A stretch of 64,000 bases of DNA from contig NZ_CP017024.1 in the NCBI RefSeq assembly GCF_014522265.1, positions 4,598,501-4,662,500 on the forward strand. Reading direction: 5' to 3'. Position numbers and translations under genes: made by a program. The notes beneath the pieces are model-generated. The model had not been told where the DNA came from. It searched no databases and was given only the letters and a program-made list of their open reading frames with translations. Below, one piece after another: positions 16,909 through 27,430 of this stretch. Within the stretch, counting starts at the first letter, position 1. Each line of letters opens with the position of its first letter. Source of the stretch: Pseudomonas oryzihabitans (GTDB lineage Bacteria > Pseudomonadota > Gammaproteobacteria > Pseudomonadales > Pseudomonadaceae).

Positions 16909-17673
16909 ATGTACAAACTGACCGTCGAAGGCCTGCACAAGCGTTACGGCGACCACGAAGTGCTCAAGGGCGTCTTGCTCAAGGCCAAGACCGGCGATGT
17001 GGTCAGCCTGATCGGCGCCAGTGGCTCGGGCAAGAGCACCTTCCTGCGCTGCATCAACTTCCTCGAGCAGCCCAATGCCGTGACCATGACCCTGGATGGC
17101 GAGACCATCCGCATGGCCGAGGATCGCGGCGCCGTCCGGGTGGCCGACGCGGCCCAGCTGCAGAATCTGCGCACCCGCCTGGCCATGGTCTTCCAGCACT
17201 TCAATCTATGGAGTCACCTGAGCGTGCTGGACAACATCACCCTGGCGCCGCGCAAGGCGCTGGGCATCAGCAAGGCGGAAGCCGAAGAACGCGCGCGCAA
17301 GTACCTGGACAAGGTCGGTCTGCAAGCGCGGGTCGCTGATCAGTATCCGGCCTTCCTCTCCGGTGGCCAGCAGCAGCGGGTGGCCATCGCCCGCGCCCTG
17401 GCCATGGAGCCGGAAATCATGCTGTTCGACGAGCCCACCTCGGCGCTCGACCCGGAGCTGGTCGGCGAGGTGCTGAAGGTGATCCGCGCCCTGGCGGAAG
17501 AGGGACGTACCATGCTCATGGTGACCCACGAGATGGCGTTCGCCCGCGAGGTATCTTCTCAGGTGCTGTTCCTGCACCAGGGGGTGGTGGAGGAAGAAGG
17601 TCCGCCGAGCGAAGTGCTGGTGAGCCCGCGTAGCGAGCGCCTGCGCCAGTTCCTCAGCGGCAACCTCAAGTAA
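16909..17673 (+). CDS. aotP: Arginine/ornithine ABC transporter ATP-binding protein
   Basis: A 254-residue ATPase of the HisP/GlnQ type. Walker A is GASGSGKST (residues 36-44), the ABC signature is LSGGQQQR and Walker B is IMLFDEPTSALD, followed by the switch histidine in MVTHEMAF. VFQHFNLWSHLSVLDN is typical of the polar amino acid subgroup. It powers import by AotQ/AotM. It is the last recognisable gene of the operon. A GC-rich hairpin follows the stop, and the argR regulator that ends this operon in P. aeruginosa is not present. Confidence 0.92.
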   Translation: MYKLTVEGLHKRYGDHEVLKGVLLKAKTGDVVSLIGASGSGKSTFLRCINFLEQPNAVTMTLDGETIRMAEDRGAVRVADAAQLQNLRTRLAMVFQHFNLWSHLSVLDNITLAPRKALGISKAEAEERARKYLDKVGLQARVADQYPAFLSGGQQQRVAIARALAMEPEIMLFDEPTSALDPELVGEVLKVIRALAEEGRTMLMVTHEMAFAREVSSQVLFLHQGVVEEEGPPSEVLVSPRSERLRQFLSGNLK

Positions 17674-17677
17674 GCCT

Positions 17678-17698
17678 GGGTCCCCGCTCGGGGGACCC
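17678..17698 (+). terminator. Hairpin after aotP, probable operon terminator
   Basis: A perfect 8-bp inverted repeat (GGGTCCCC and GGGGACCC) with a five-base loop starts five bases after the aotP stop codon. There is no downstream T tract, so it is either a weak intrinsic terminator or an mRNA 3'-end protecting structure. Confidence 0.5.
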
Positions 17699-17755
17699 CG
17701 CGCGAACCGGGCGGCTCCAGCCGACCGGCTTCGCGCTCTTCAAGGCTGGTGGCGC

Positions 17756-17887
17756 TTAGCGGCGCTGCTGCTGGCGACGACGCTGGGCAGCCAGCTGCTC
17801 GCGTTCACGACTGGGAATCGGGATGGCCTTGACCAGATCGAGTCGCGCGAGCAGGTCCAGCATCAGAGCTTGTATACGGTCGTTCAT
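17756..17887 (-). CDS. Small basic protein, 43 residues
   Basis: A short frame on the minus strand encodes MNDRIQALMLDLLARLDLVK, then AIPIPSREREQL, then a tail rich in Arg and Gln (AAQRRRQQQRR). A strong GAGGAG ribosome-binding site sits about 6 nt before the ATG at 17887. The layout is an amphipathic helix, a short IPIP linker and a basic tail. I recall small Pseudomonas proteins of this general layout but cannot name a family with certainty. It is convergent with aotP and lies where argR would be expected. The good ribosome-binding site and clean codon use make it a likely real gene. Confidence 0.6.
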   Translation of the reverse strand: MNDRIQALMLDLLARLDLVKAIPIPSREREQLAAQRRRQQQRR

Positions 17888-18142
17888 GGAAACTCCTCGA
17901 GCCAGCGCTCAATCAGGGACAGCCTTGGCGGGCAGACCCTGCTGCCCTCCTCCACAATATTGAGTCTTTCCTGGTCGATTCAATCCACCAACGTGCGGTT
18001 GTTCGTCGCAACAGGGCTGCGCTTTGTCAAAAAGTGTGTCTTTTGCCCGAAGACAGCGCCAATGCCGCTCGGACGCCAGCCTGGTCAACCTCACCGATTG
18101 TTGTTGGAACCCATATCAAATCTGTCGGTCTTGATACTGCTA

Positions 18143-18164
18143 TCGAGTTCAATTCTCGACTCGA
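18143..18164. repeat. Inverted repeat TCGAGT/ACTCGA
   Basis: Two perfect 6-bp arms (TCGAGT at 18143-18148 and ACTCGA at 18159-18164) are separated by ten bases and followed by AAAA. It may be a regulator site or a transcript hairpin in the porin leader region. Confidence 0.35.
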
Positions 18165-18200
18165 AAACTGACGAATGGTGAAAATATGCCACCGTCGTTG

Positions 18201-18222
18201 GTTATCATCGCCGGACGATAAC
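18201..18222. promoter_or_regulatory. Operator-like inverted repeat upstream of the porin gene
   Basis: GTTATC and GATAAC face each other across ten bases, and the match extends to eight of ten positions per arm. The 22-bp two-fold symmetric pattern resembles a binding site for a dimeric regulator. It lies about 135 nt before the porin start. The regulator is unknown. Confidence 0.35.
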
Positions 18223-18356
18223 GGGTTAGCCGCGGTTTCTCATCCAATAACAACGATGTCATCAGGGTGCTCGCACCTCGATGTTCTCCCTGCTTGTTGT
18301 TATCCCCATCACATTCTTTCTCCAGTTAGCGTGACCGGCACGGCAGGAGTGCTCCC

Positions 18357-19082
18357 ATGACCAGATCCTTACCTCTCTTCATCGCACTCGGGCTGCTGGC
18401 CAGTCCGGCGCTGGCGGCCACCTGGGGCATGCAGCGCGAGGTAGGGGATTTCGATCTGAAGATGGGCACGGCGCCGTCACGCAGCATGGCTCAGGGTCTG
18501 GTCGCGCCCAACTCCGCCGGCATGGGCGGGGGCTTCGATCTCACCCACGACAGCGGGCTGTATTTCGGCCAGTGGACGACCAACAATGCTTCGTCCGCGG
18601 ATGCGCCGTTGCTAGAGATGGACACCTACGCGGGCTACAAGCACCGCTTCGCCCCTGGCTATGGCTATGAGCTGGGCGTGATCAACTACAGCAACCTGAT
18701 CCAGAACGTCGATCCCAGCCGCGAGTTGTATTCCGGGATGACCGTTTATGGCAAGCGCCTGGGCGCGGCCTTCGCCAATGACCCGGGGCGCCACAACGCT
18801 TCGCTCTATGCCGATCTGGGGACGTTGCCGCTGATCAAGACCGGGGTCTCGCTCAAGTACACCAACTATGTGCTGGATGTGCCCTCGACCCTCGACAGCG
18901 GCGGCATGGTGCGCAGTTTCAACGACTGGTCGGTGAATCTGAGTCGCAAGTGGGTGAATACCCTGTTCAACCTGACCTACAGCGGCACCAGCCTGAGAGG
19001 GGCCGACTGCTCGGTGTATTCGGGCCACAACACCTACTGCGACAGCGCCCTGATGCTCAAGGCCTCGCACCCCTTCTTCTAG
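18357..19082 (+). CDS. TorF family putative porin
   Basis: A 241-residue outer-membrane beta-barrel protein with a signal peptide (MTRSLPLFIALGLLASPALA). The barrel shows alternating aromatic strands such as YELGVINYSNL and ends in phenylalanine (KASHPFF), the usual signature for BAM-mediated insertion. Features such as GFDLTHDSGLYFGQWTTN near residues 60-76 are characteristic of TorF-type proteins. The transported solute is not known. An AGGAG ribosome-binding site precedes the ATG. The gene is convergent with lhr, with three bases between the stop codons. Confidence 0.75.
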   Translation: MTRSLPLFIALGLLASPALAATWGMQREVGDFDLKMGTAPSRSMAQGLVAPNSAGMGGGFDLTHDSGLYFGQWTTNNASSADAPLLEMDTYAGYKHRFAPGYGYELGVINYSNLIQNVDPSRELYSGMTVYGKRLGAAFANDPGRHNASLYADLGTLPLIKTGVSLKYTNYVLDVPSTLDSGGMVRSFNDWSVNLSRKWVNTLFNLTYSGTSLRGADCSVYSGHNTYCDSALMLKASHPFF

Positions 19083-19085
19083 TCT

Positions 19086-22000
19086 TTACTGCCGCAGCAG
19101 GCTGCGCCCGATGCCGACCTGGGGTCGTTCCCGCCCCAGTTGCTGCAGGGCCTGCCGCGCCCGCACCTGTTCCCCGGCTTCCAGCTCCACCAGCCAGCTG
19201 ACCCTGGTTCCTACCCGCGCGGCGATGGGCACTCCGTCGCGATAGAGCAGGCGATTGCCGGCCACGGCGGGTATCTTGGCGCCGGGCAGCAGGGTACCGA
19301 CCAGGTTGAGCGGATCCAGCGCCGAGACGCACACCCACAGGTCTTCCGCCGGGCGCTGGCGCCACTCGCGCAGGGGGCGATGGCGGCCGGATCGGCGAAT
19401 TGCTCGCCGGAGAGCCCGGCAATGAAGCGACCACCGCGGATCTCGCCGCGGGCTTCCAGGCGATGGCAGGCACGCAGGAGATCGCGCCAGGGCGGCAAAA
19501 CGGCGCTCTCCCGCTGCAGCAGTTGCCAGCAGAGCACGCCATAGCGACGCAGCAGCAGCCCGACCAGGCGCTCCAGCAGCGCATCTGACAGCCGCGCATC
19601 GTCCGGCGCCTCGGCCGGCCGCAAGGCGACCCAGCGGCCGGCATCCTCCATCCCGCCATAGAGTGCCATGCGCCCGCGGCGCAAACCGCTGCGACCGCTG
19701 CCGCGCTTGGCCGCCGGCTGCAGCAGGGCGCGCAGACCAGCGAAGCTGTCGGCGTTGACCGCACCGACTCCCACCAGCTCGCCCAGGGCCGTCTCCAGTT
19801 CGCTGCGCAGCAGGCGCGCCGCGCCGAGCAGCTCATCGAAGAAGGAGGCACCGCGTTGCGTCAGCACCTCCAGCACCCGCTGCGCCTTGGGTGACAGCAT
19901 CTCGCTGCCGGTGGGCTCGGTCAGGCTGTTCCAGTCGGCCAGGTGTCGCCGCGGCAGCAGGACGATGGGCGAACCCTTGACCGGTCCGCTACCGCCCCGC
20001 CCCGCCTGGGGCAGGCGCAGCCAGACCACGCGACCGGCGCGGCAGAGGTCATCGAGGTAGGTGAACTGATAGTCCGGCAGGCGACTGGGCAGGATCTCGC
20101 CTTCCCAGCCGGCGGCGGCGACCTCGAAGCCTTCCAGCAGGCCGATCACCTGCTCCAGGCCCTCGTTGCCTCTCAGGCTCGCCGGACCGGCCAGCTGCTG
20201 GTGCTCCAGCAGGAATCTCAGGTAGTCGGCCAGGGCCACCGGCTCGATGGCCTTGCGTAGCCGCCCCAGGGTGTAGCGATGAATCCGCGCCAGCAGGTGC
20301 CGCTCGCACCATTCCACAGCCTTGCCTGCCGTGGTGAAGCGCCCCTGCAGGACATAGCCCTCGCCCTCCAGGGCCAGCAGCGCCGGCGTGAGCTGCGCTG
20401 CTGGCAACCCGAGGCTGGCGGCCAGCTCCTCCTGGCCTACCGGACCCAGCGCGGTGAGGCGCGCGCGCAGCACCTCGACCAGGGCCGCCTCGGCATCCGC
20501 GGGCGCCGCGAAACCTGGCGGCGCACTGAGCACCGGCTCCGTGGCGGCGCCTGGAAACAGCACCTGGAACAACGGCAGTCGCTCGGCCGCGATCCAGAGG
20601 GTCGCCGCCGGCAGCCGCAACCGCCCTGCCCGCCCGGCCTTGACCAACTGGCGAGCCTGGGTCTGGTGGGGGGCCAGCTCCGCCTCGGTAAGAAAGCCGA
20701 CGCCGAGCAGGGCTTCGTGCAGGTCATCGGCGCTCTCCAGCCGCGGCCAGGCCTCCGCCCGAACCAGGTCGATGGCCGCCGGATCCAGGGCGCCCAGCTC
20801 GTCCGGATCGGCGCCGCCGAAACGGCGATTCTGCACCGCCAGGGTCCGCCGCTCTTCGACGGGAGCGTCGTCCAGATAGGCATAGGGTTTGGCCGTGAGC
20901 ACCTCGGCAGCCAGTGGCGAAGGTCCGGGCAGGTCGCGGCTCAGCAGGGTCAGTTGGCCACCGGTGATACGTGCCAGCAGGGCCAGCCAGCCACGGCTGT
21001 CGAGGGATTCGTGCAGGCAGTCGTCGAGGGTCTGGCGGACCAGCGGATGATCCGGCACCTGGCGCTCGCCGGCGAGATTTTCCAGGCAGGCGACCTGCTC
21101 GGGAAAGACCGTGGCCAGGAGGTCTTCGCTGCGCATGCGCTGCACCTGGGTGGCCACCTTGCGCCCGGCGCTGAAGCGCGGCAGGGCCAGGGCCGTGGTG
21201 GCATTCCAGCGCCAGCGCACGGCGAACAGCGGGGCGTCGAGCAGCGCCTGGATCAGCACGGTCTCGGCGGTGGCCGGATGCAGGTAGCGCCAGACCTCGT
21301 CGAGCATGAAGCTGTGGCTGGTTGCCAGCGAGAGAATCAGGGCGTTCTCGGTGGCTGCCGCCTGCAGCTCGACATTGAAATTGCGGCAGAATCTCTTGCG
21401 CAGGGCCAGGCCCCAGGCGCGGTTGATACGGCTGCCGAAGGGCGCATGGATGATCAGCTGCATACCGCCGGCCTGGTCGAAAAAACGCTCCATCACCAGG
21501 GTCTGCTGGGTCGGCAAGGCGCCCAGCGCCTGGCGTGCCCGACCGAGATAGTCCACCAGCTGGCGCGCCGCGCCCTCCTCCAGCGCATAGGCCGCGCCGA
21601 GGCGGGCGATGGCCGGTTCCGGAGGTTCGCCGGCCGCGGGCAGCAGGGGTTCGAGTTCCGCGCGCAACCGCGCCAGGCCGGCCGACAGCTCATCGCTGCG
21701 CCCCGGCGCCTCGCCGTGCCAGAAGGGGATATTGGGCGGCTGTCCCCTGGCATCCTCCACCCGCACCTTGCTGCCTTCGATCTTGACGATGCGGTAGGCG
21801 GTGTTGCCCAGCTGGAAGACGTCGCCCACCAGGCTTTCGAAGGCGAAGTCCTCGTTGACGCTGCCGACGGTATGGCCCTGGGGTTCGAGCAGCACGCTGA
21901 AATCGCCGCTCTCCGGGATGGTACCGCCGCTCATCACCGCAGTCGCCTTGCCGCCCCGGCGGCCACGCAGGAGACCGTTGACCGCGTCCCGATGAACATA

Positions 22001-23431
22001 GGCGGCGCGCGGACCGCGGCGATCCGTATAGCCCTGGCTGAGCATCTCCACCACGGCCCGATAATCGGCCTCGCTCAGCGCCGCATAGGGCTCGGCCTGG
22101 CGCAGCACGGCCAGCAGGCCCGCTTCCGACCACTCCTGGCAGGCGACCTCGGCCACCAGCTGCTGGGCCAGGACGTCCAGGGGCGCCACGGGGATGTGCA
22201 GGGTATCCAGCTCACCGCGACGCACGCAGTCGAGCAGCGCCACGCACTCCACCAGGTCGTCCCGCGAGGTGGGAAACAGCCGTCCCTTGGGCAGGCCGCC
22301 GACCTGGTGGTTGGCCCGACCGACCCGTTGCAGAAAGGCGGCGATGGAACCCGGCGAGCCGATCTGGCAGACCAGGTCGACCTCGCCGATGTCGATGCCC
22401 AGCTCCAGGGAAGCGGTCGCCAGCAGCAGGCGCAATTCGCCGCGCTTGAGGCGCTGCTCGGCGTCCAGTCGCTGCTCCCGGGCCAGGCTGCCGTGGTGGG
22501 CGGCGACCTGGGTGCTGCCGAGGCGATCCGACAGCTGGCGCGCCATGCGCTCGGCCAGGCGACGGGTGTTGACGAACACCAGGGTGGTGCGGTGCGCCTC
22601 GGCCAGTTCGGCCAGGCGGTCGTAGACCAGCTCCCAGGCCTGGGTGGACAGCAGGGCCTCCAGGGGAATGGGCGGCACTTCCAGCGCCAGGTCGCGGGCG
22701 CGCTGGTGGCCGATGTCGATCACCGTACAGGGGCGGGGCTGGCCCTGGGCATCGCGCCCGACCAGAAAGGCGGCCACGGCGGCCAGCGGCTTCTGGGTGG
22801 CGGACAGACCGATGCGCTGCAGCGGCTGCCCGGTGAGGGCTTCCAGGCGCGCCAGGCTCAGGGTCAGGTGGCTGCCGCGCTTGCCATCGGCGATGGCATG
22901 GATCTCGTCGACGATGACGCCGCGCACGCTGGCCAGCATTCGTCGCCCGGAATCCGAACCCAGCAGCACATAGAGGGATTCGGGCGTGGTGACCAGCAGG
23001 TGCGGCGGCCGCCGGCGCATGGCCGCCCGCTCCTTTTGCGGGGTATCGCCGGTACGCACCGCCGTGCGCAATGCCAGCGGCGGCAACCCCCGCGCGTCCA
23101 GCGCCGCGCCGATGCCGGCCAGGGGTTCTTCGAGATTGAGGCGGATGTCGTTGGACAGGGCCTTGAGCGGGGACACATAGAGCCAGAGACAGGCCTCGGG
23201 CAGGCCGTCTGCCTGCAACGCCTCCTGGACCAGGCCATCCAGCACGGCGAAGAAGGCGGTCAGCGTCTTGCCCGAGCCGGTGGGGGCCGCCACCAGCACC
23301 GAGGCGCCGGCGCGAATGGCCGGCCAGGCCTGCAGCTGCGCCTCGGTCGGGGCGGGAAAGCGCGTCGTGAACCAGCTGCGCGGCGCGTCGTGAAAGTCCG
23401 CCAGGACGGCGGCAGGCGAGTTCGAGGTCAT
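19086..23431 (-). pseudogene. lhr: Lhr family ATP-dependent helicase, 3' part frameshifted as sequenced
   Basis: The expected product is about 1448 residues, close to full-length Lhr. Superfamily-2 motifs are clear: Walker A PTGSGKT near residue 50, DEIH in IVDEIHAIAD, LSATQKP, and QRVGRANH. The start is ATG 23431 (MTSNSPAAVLADF). The frame is lost at the run of five G at 19373-19377 (C on the coding strand). There ADPAAIAP should continue LREWRQRPAEDLWVCVSALDPLN, but the sequenced frame gives unrelated residues and continues past 19211. The proper last ~95 residues, ending at 19086, lie in the neighbouring frame. One missing base explains this. Lhr acts in DNA repair. It is not next to the ligase and exonuclease genes here. 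Confidence 0.85.
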
Positions 23432-23489
23432 GCGCTCAATATGGGAGTGGCTAGCAGGGGCCACAACCCAAGCCGACCGGTGGCGAACA

Positions 23490-23663
23490 AGAGCCTGTTT
23501 GAAGTCTAGCGAGCTAGAGCCAAACAAGACGAAGAGACCTGAGGAAGCGGACCGAGCTCGCGTGCGAGTTTACGAGTGGTAAATGAGCATTCCGACCGGG
23601 CTGGCGATCCAGGGTGTATTCAACGCCGTTTGGCCGACGCGCAGCAGACTTTCAACAGGCTCT
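23490..23663. mobile_element. MITE-like element of about 174 bp with 18-bp terminal inverted repeats
   Basis: The left end AGAGCCTGTTTGAAGTCT (23490-23507) and the right end AGACTTTCAACAGGCTCT (23646-23663) are inverted copies with two mismatches. They enclose about 138 bp that encode nothing convincing. The size, the paired ends and the lack of a transposase fit a miniature inverted-repeat element. It fills the space between the lhr start and the stop of the dehydrogenase gene, so its insertion must have placed it in the lhr upstream region. I could not see a clear target-site duplication. Confidence 0.55.
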
Positions 23664-24607
23664 CAGGCGATGCGATTGCGCAATTCGCCCCCCTCCAGCA
23701 TGGCTTCGAGGTTGGCCAGCATCACCTGTTGCTGGGCCTGCTGGGCCGAGGCCGCATTGGCCGCGACATGGGGGCTGAGCACCAGGTTGGGCTGCTGGCG
23801 CAGGCGTTCGGGCACCTCGGGTTCGCGGGCGAAGACATCCAGCGCCGCGCCGGCGATCACTCCCTGCTCCAGGGCCTCGGCCAGGGCCTCTTCGTCGACC
23901 ACGCTGCCGCGAGAGATATTGACCAGATGGCCCTCCGCACCAAGCGCGGCCAGGACCCCGGCATCCACCGCGCCCACGGTCTCGGCGCTGGCGCGGACCG
24001 CCACCACCAGCACATCGCTCCAGCGCGCCAGCTCCAGCAGACTGCCGTGATAGGCATAGTCCAGCCCCTCCCGCGGCGAGCGATTGAAGTAGCCGATCTC
24101 CATGTCGAAGGCCTCACCGCGGCGGGCGATGCGCCGACCGATCTCGCCCAGGCCATAGATGCCCAGGCGCCGCCCGGCCAGGCCCGGGACCTGGGGCATG
24201 CGCTCGACGGCATTGCCCTGCCAGCGACCGCTGCGGACGAAGGCATCGCCCTGCAACAGGCGACGGGCGCTGGCCAGGATCAGGCCAAAGGTGAATTCCG
24301 CCACGGCGGTGGCGTTGGCGTCACCGGCGGTGGTCACGGCGATGCCGCGCTCGCGACAGGCCGCCAGCTCCACGCCCTCGTAGCCGGTGCCATAGCAGGC
24401 CACCAGGCGCAACGCCGGGAGCGCGTCGAGCAAGGCCGCGCGAGTCGGCAGGCCGCCAATGGTCAGCAGGGCCACCGCCTCCTCGGCACCGACAGGCAAG
24501 GCCGCAGGATCGGCTGAAGGAAAGGGACCCAGTACCCGGTAGTGAGCCTCGAGTTGGTCAACCAGTCCCTGGGGCAATTGCGGGGCCATCAGCAGCGTCG
24601 GTTTCAT
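23663..24607 (-). CDS. D-isomer-specific 2-hydroxyacid dehydrogenase (GhrB/HprA type)
   Basis: A 314-residue NAD(P)-dependent enzyme that should reduce 2-oxoacids such as glyoxylate, hydroxypyruvate or 2-ketogluconate. The nucleotide-binding motif is GLGEIGRRIARRGEAF (core GxGxxG, near residue 145-160). The catalytic Arg lies in VAVRASAETVG (near residue 225), Glu in DVFAREPEVPE, and His in LVLSPHVAANA. The start ATG at 24607 (MKPTLLMAPQLP) is chosen because homologues begin in this way; an upstream extension is unlikely. The stop codon touches the MITE-like element. It is divergent from the LamB-type porin gene. Confidence 0.85.
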   Translation of the reverse strand: MKPTLLMAPQLPQGLVDQLEAHYRVLGPFPSADPAALPVGAEEAVALLTIGGLPTRAALLDALPALRLVACYGTGYEGVELAACRERGIAVTTAGDANATAVAEFTFGLILASARRLLQGDAFVRSGRWQGNAVERMPQVPGLAGRRLGIYGLGEIGRRIARRGEAFDMEIGYFNRSPREGLDYAYHGSLLELARWSDVLVVAVRASAETVGAVDAGVLAALGAEGHLVNISRGSVVDEEALAEALEQGVIAGAALDVFAREPEVPERLRQQPNLVLSPHVAANAASAQQAQQQVMLANLEAMLEGGELRNRIA

Positions 24608-24737
24608 CTTGTAATACTTTCCCTGGCCAAAAACCCCAGCGTCGCCAGCGGGAGGCCTGGTCGTCAACCATTCTCTTTAGGCCGCCGCTCTCGACCCTGT
24701 TCGCCCAGGTCTCGATCTCGATCCAAGTCCTTGATAG

Positions 24738-26045
<1,308 letters not shown>

Positions 26046-26062
26046 AGAGCGGCAAGCGAGAC

Positions 26063-26081
26063 CGCCCGTCATAACCGGGCG
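26063..26081 (+). terminator. Hairpin after the LamB-type porin gene
   Basis: CGCCCG and CGGGCG pair around a seven-base loop about 20 nt after the porin stop. There is no strong T tract. It probably ends or protects the porin transcript before egtB. Confidence 0.45.
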
Positions 26082-26143
26082 AACTAAACTTATGCCGCCC
26101 GGTCGGTTTCCTGACAACCAAAAGGCCGACCAGGGAGAACGCC

Positions 26144-27427
26144 ATGAATCCTCTCGCCCGCGAGCTGCCCGCAGCGAGTGACACCGCCACCACCCTGCTC
26201 GACCGCTTCCAGCGCGTGCGCAGGGCCAGCGAGGCCCTGTGCGCCCCGCTCACCGTCGAGGATTACGTCATCCAGAGCATGGCCGACGTCAGTCCGCCGA
26301 AATGGCACCTGGCCCACGTCACCTGGTTCTTCGAGGCCTTCATCCTCAAGCCCTTCCTCAAGGGTTACCAGACGCCCAATCCGGCTTACGACTACCTGTT
26401 CAACTCCTATTACGAGACCCACGGCAAGCCCTTTCCCCGGGCGGCTCGTGGGCACCTGTCGCGACCGGGCGTGGACGACGTCTATCGCTTTCGTGCGGCG
26501 GTGGACACCGCCATGGCCGAACTGCTCAGCGCGCCGCCCGCCGAACACGCCGTCGAGATCGCCCGACGCCTGGAGCTGGGTCTGCACCACGAGCAGCAGC
26601 ACCAGGAATTGCTGCTCATGGACATCAAGCACATCCTCGCGCAGAACCCCCTGCACCCGGTCTATCGCGCCGACCTGGCCAAGGGGCCCACAGCGCCGAT
26701 AGCGCCCCTGGGCTGGGAAAGCCATCCAGGCGGCGTCCGGCATGTCGGCCATGGCGGCGACGGCTTCGCCTTCGATTGCGAGACGCCGGTCCACCGCCAG
26801 TTCGTCGATGACTTCCAGCTGGCCGATCGGCTGGTCACCAATGGCGAATACCTGGCCTTCATCGAAGACAATGGCTACGGCCGCAGCGATCTCTGGCTGT
26901 CCGACGGCGCCGCGGCCATCCGCAGCCTCGGCTGGCAGGCGCCGCTGTACTGGCAGAAGCTCGATGGCGTCTGGCATCACTTCACCCTGGGCGGCCTGAC
27001 TCCGGTGGATCAGGCTGCACCGGTCTGCCACCTGAGCTTCTACGAAGCCGATGCCTACGCCAGCTGGGCCGGCGCCCGGCTGCCCACCGAGGCGGAATGG
27101 GAGACCGTGGCGGCGCGCCAGCCGATCCAGGGAAACTTCGTAGAGCAGGATCACCTGCAGCCGGTCGGTAGCACGGGCCAGGGCATGCGCCAGCTGTTCG
27201 GCGATGTCTGGGAATGGACCGGCAGCGCCTTCCGCCCCTACCCCGGCTTCAAACCGCTGCCGGGCAGCCTGGGCGAATACAACGGCAAGTTCATGTCCGG
27301 CCAGATGGTCCTACGCGGTGGCTGCTGCGCCACGCCCCAGGACCATGTGCGCGCCTCCTATCGCAACTTCTTCTATCCCACCATGCGCTGGCAGTTTTCC
27401 GGCCTGCGCCTGGCCAGAGAGGTCTGA
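26144..27427 (+). CDS. egtB: Ergothioneine biosynthesis protein EgtB (iron-dependent sulfoxide synthase)
   Basis: A 427-residue protein with an N-terminal DinB-like helical domain and a C-terminal formylglycine-generating-enzyme-like (FGE-sulfatase) domain. The iron ligands are expected in HLAH (residues 55-58) and HHEQQHQE (148-155). The C-terminal domain shows RLPTEAEWE, DVWEWTGS and the end SGLRLAREV. EgtB joins trimethylhistidine (hercynine) to cysteine or gamma-glutamylcysteine with oxygen. It is followed after 3 nt by egtD, which makes hercynine. No egtA, egtC or egtE is visible, so the thiol donor and lyase are not shown. A GGGAG ribosome-binding site precedes the ATG. Confidence 0.92.
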   Translation: MNPLARELPAASDTATTLLDRFQRVRRASEALCAPLTVEDYVIQSMADVSPPKWHLAHVTWFFEAFILKPFLKGYQTPNPAYDYLFNSYYETHGKPFPRAARGHLSRPGVDDVYRFRAAVDTAMAELLSAPPAEHAVEIARRLELGLHHEQQHQELLLMDIKHILAQNPLHPVYRADLAKGPTAPIAPLGWESHPGGVRHVGHGGDGFAFDCETPVHRQFVDDFQLADRLVTNGEYLAFIEDNGYGRSDLWLSDGAAAIRSLGWQAPLYWQKLDGVWHHFTLGGLTPVDQAAPVCHLSFYEADAYASWAGARLPTEAEWETVAARQPIQGNFVEQDHLQPVGSTGQGMRQLFGDVWEWTGSAFRPYPGFKPLPGSLGEYNGKFMSGQMVLRGGCCATPQDHVRASYRNFFYPTMRWQFSGLRLAREV

Positions 27428-27430
27428 CCC

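Larger units (their letters stand above)
17888..18356. other. Long intergenic region upstream of the TorF-type porin
   Basis: About 470 nt with no convincing gene, and visibly richer in A and T than its neighbours. It lies between the divergent 43-residue gene and the porin gene, so it should hold both promoters. It contains two inverted repeats (18143-18164 and 18201-18222). An AGGAG ribosome-binding site lies just before the porin ATG. The length and composition suggest a regulated promoter or a small RNA, but I see no recognisable RNA family. Confidence 0.5.

Noticed and set aside
9352-23431. Coordinated decay of a DNA-repair system (ligase plus lhr)
   Set aside because: Tempting because both genes are frameshifted, but unrelated genes (aotQ and the acyltransferase) show the same type of one-base loss, so sequence error is the simpler reading.
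20279-23509. A 1076-codon open frame on the plus strand antisense to lhr
   Set aside because: It is rich in Gln, Gly and Arg with no recognisable domain, and it lies fully opposite the helicase. High GC content makes such long shadow frames common.
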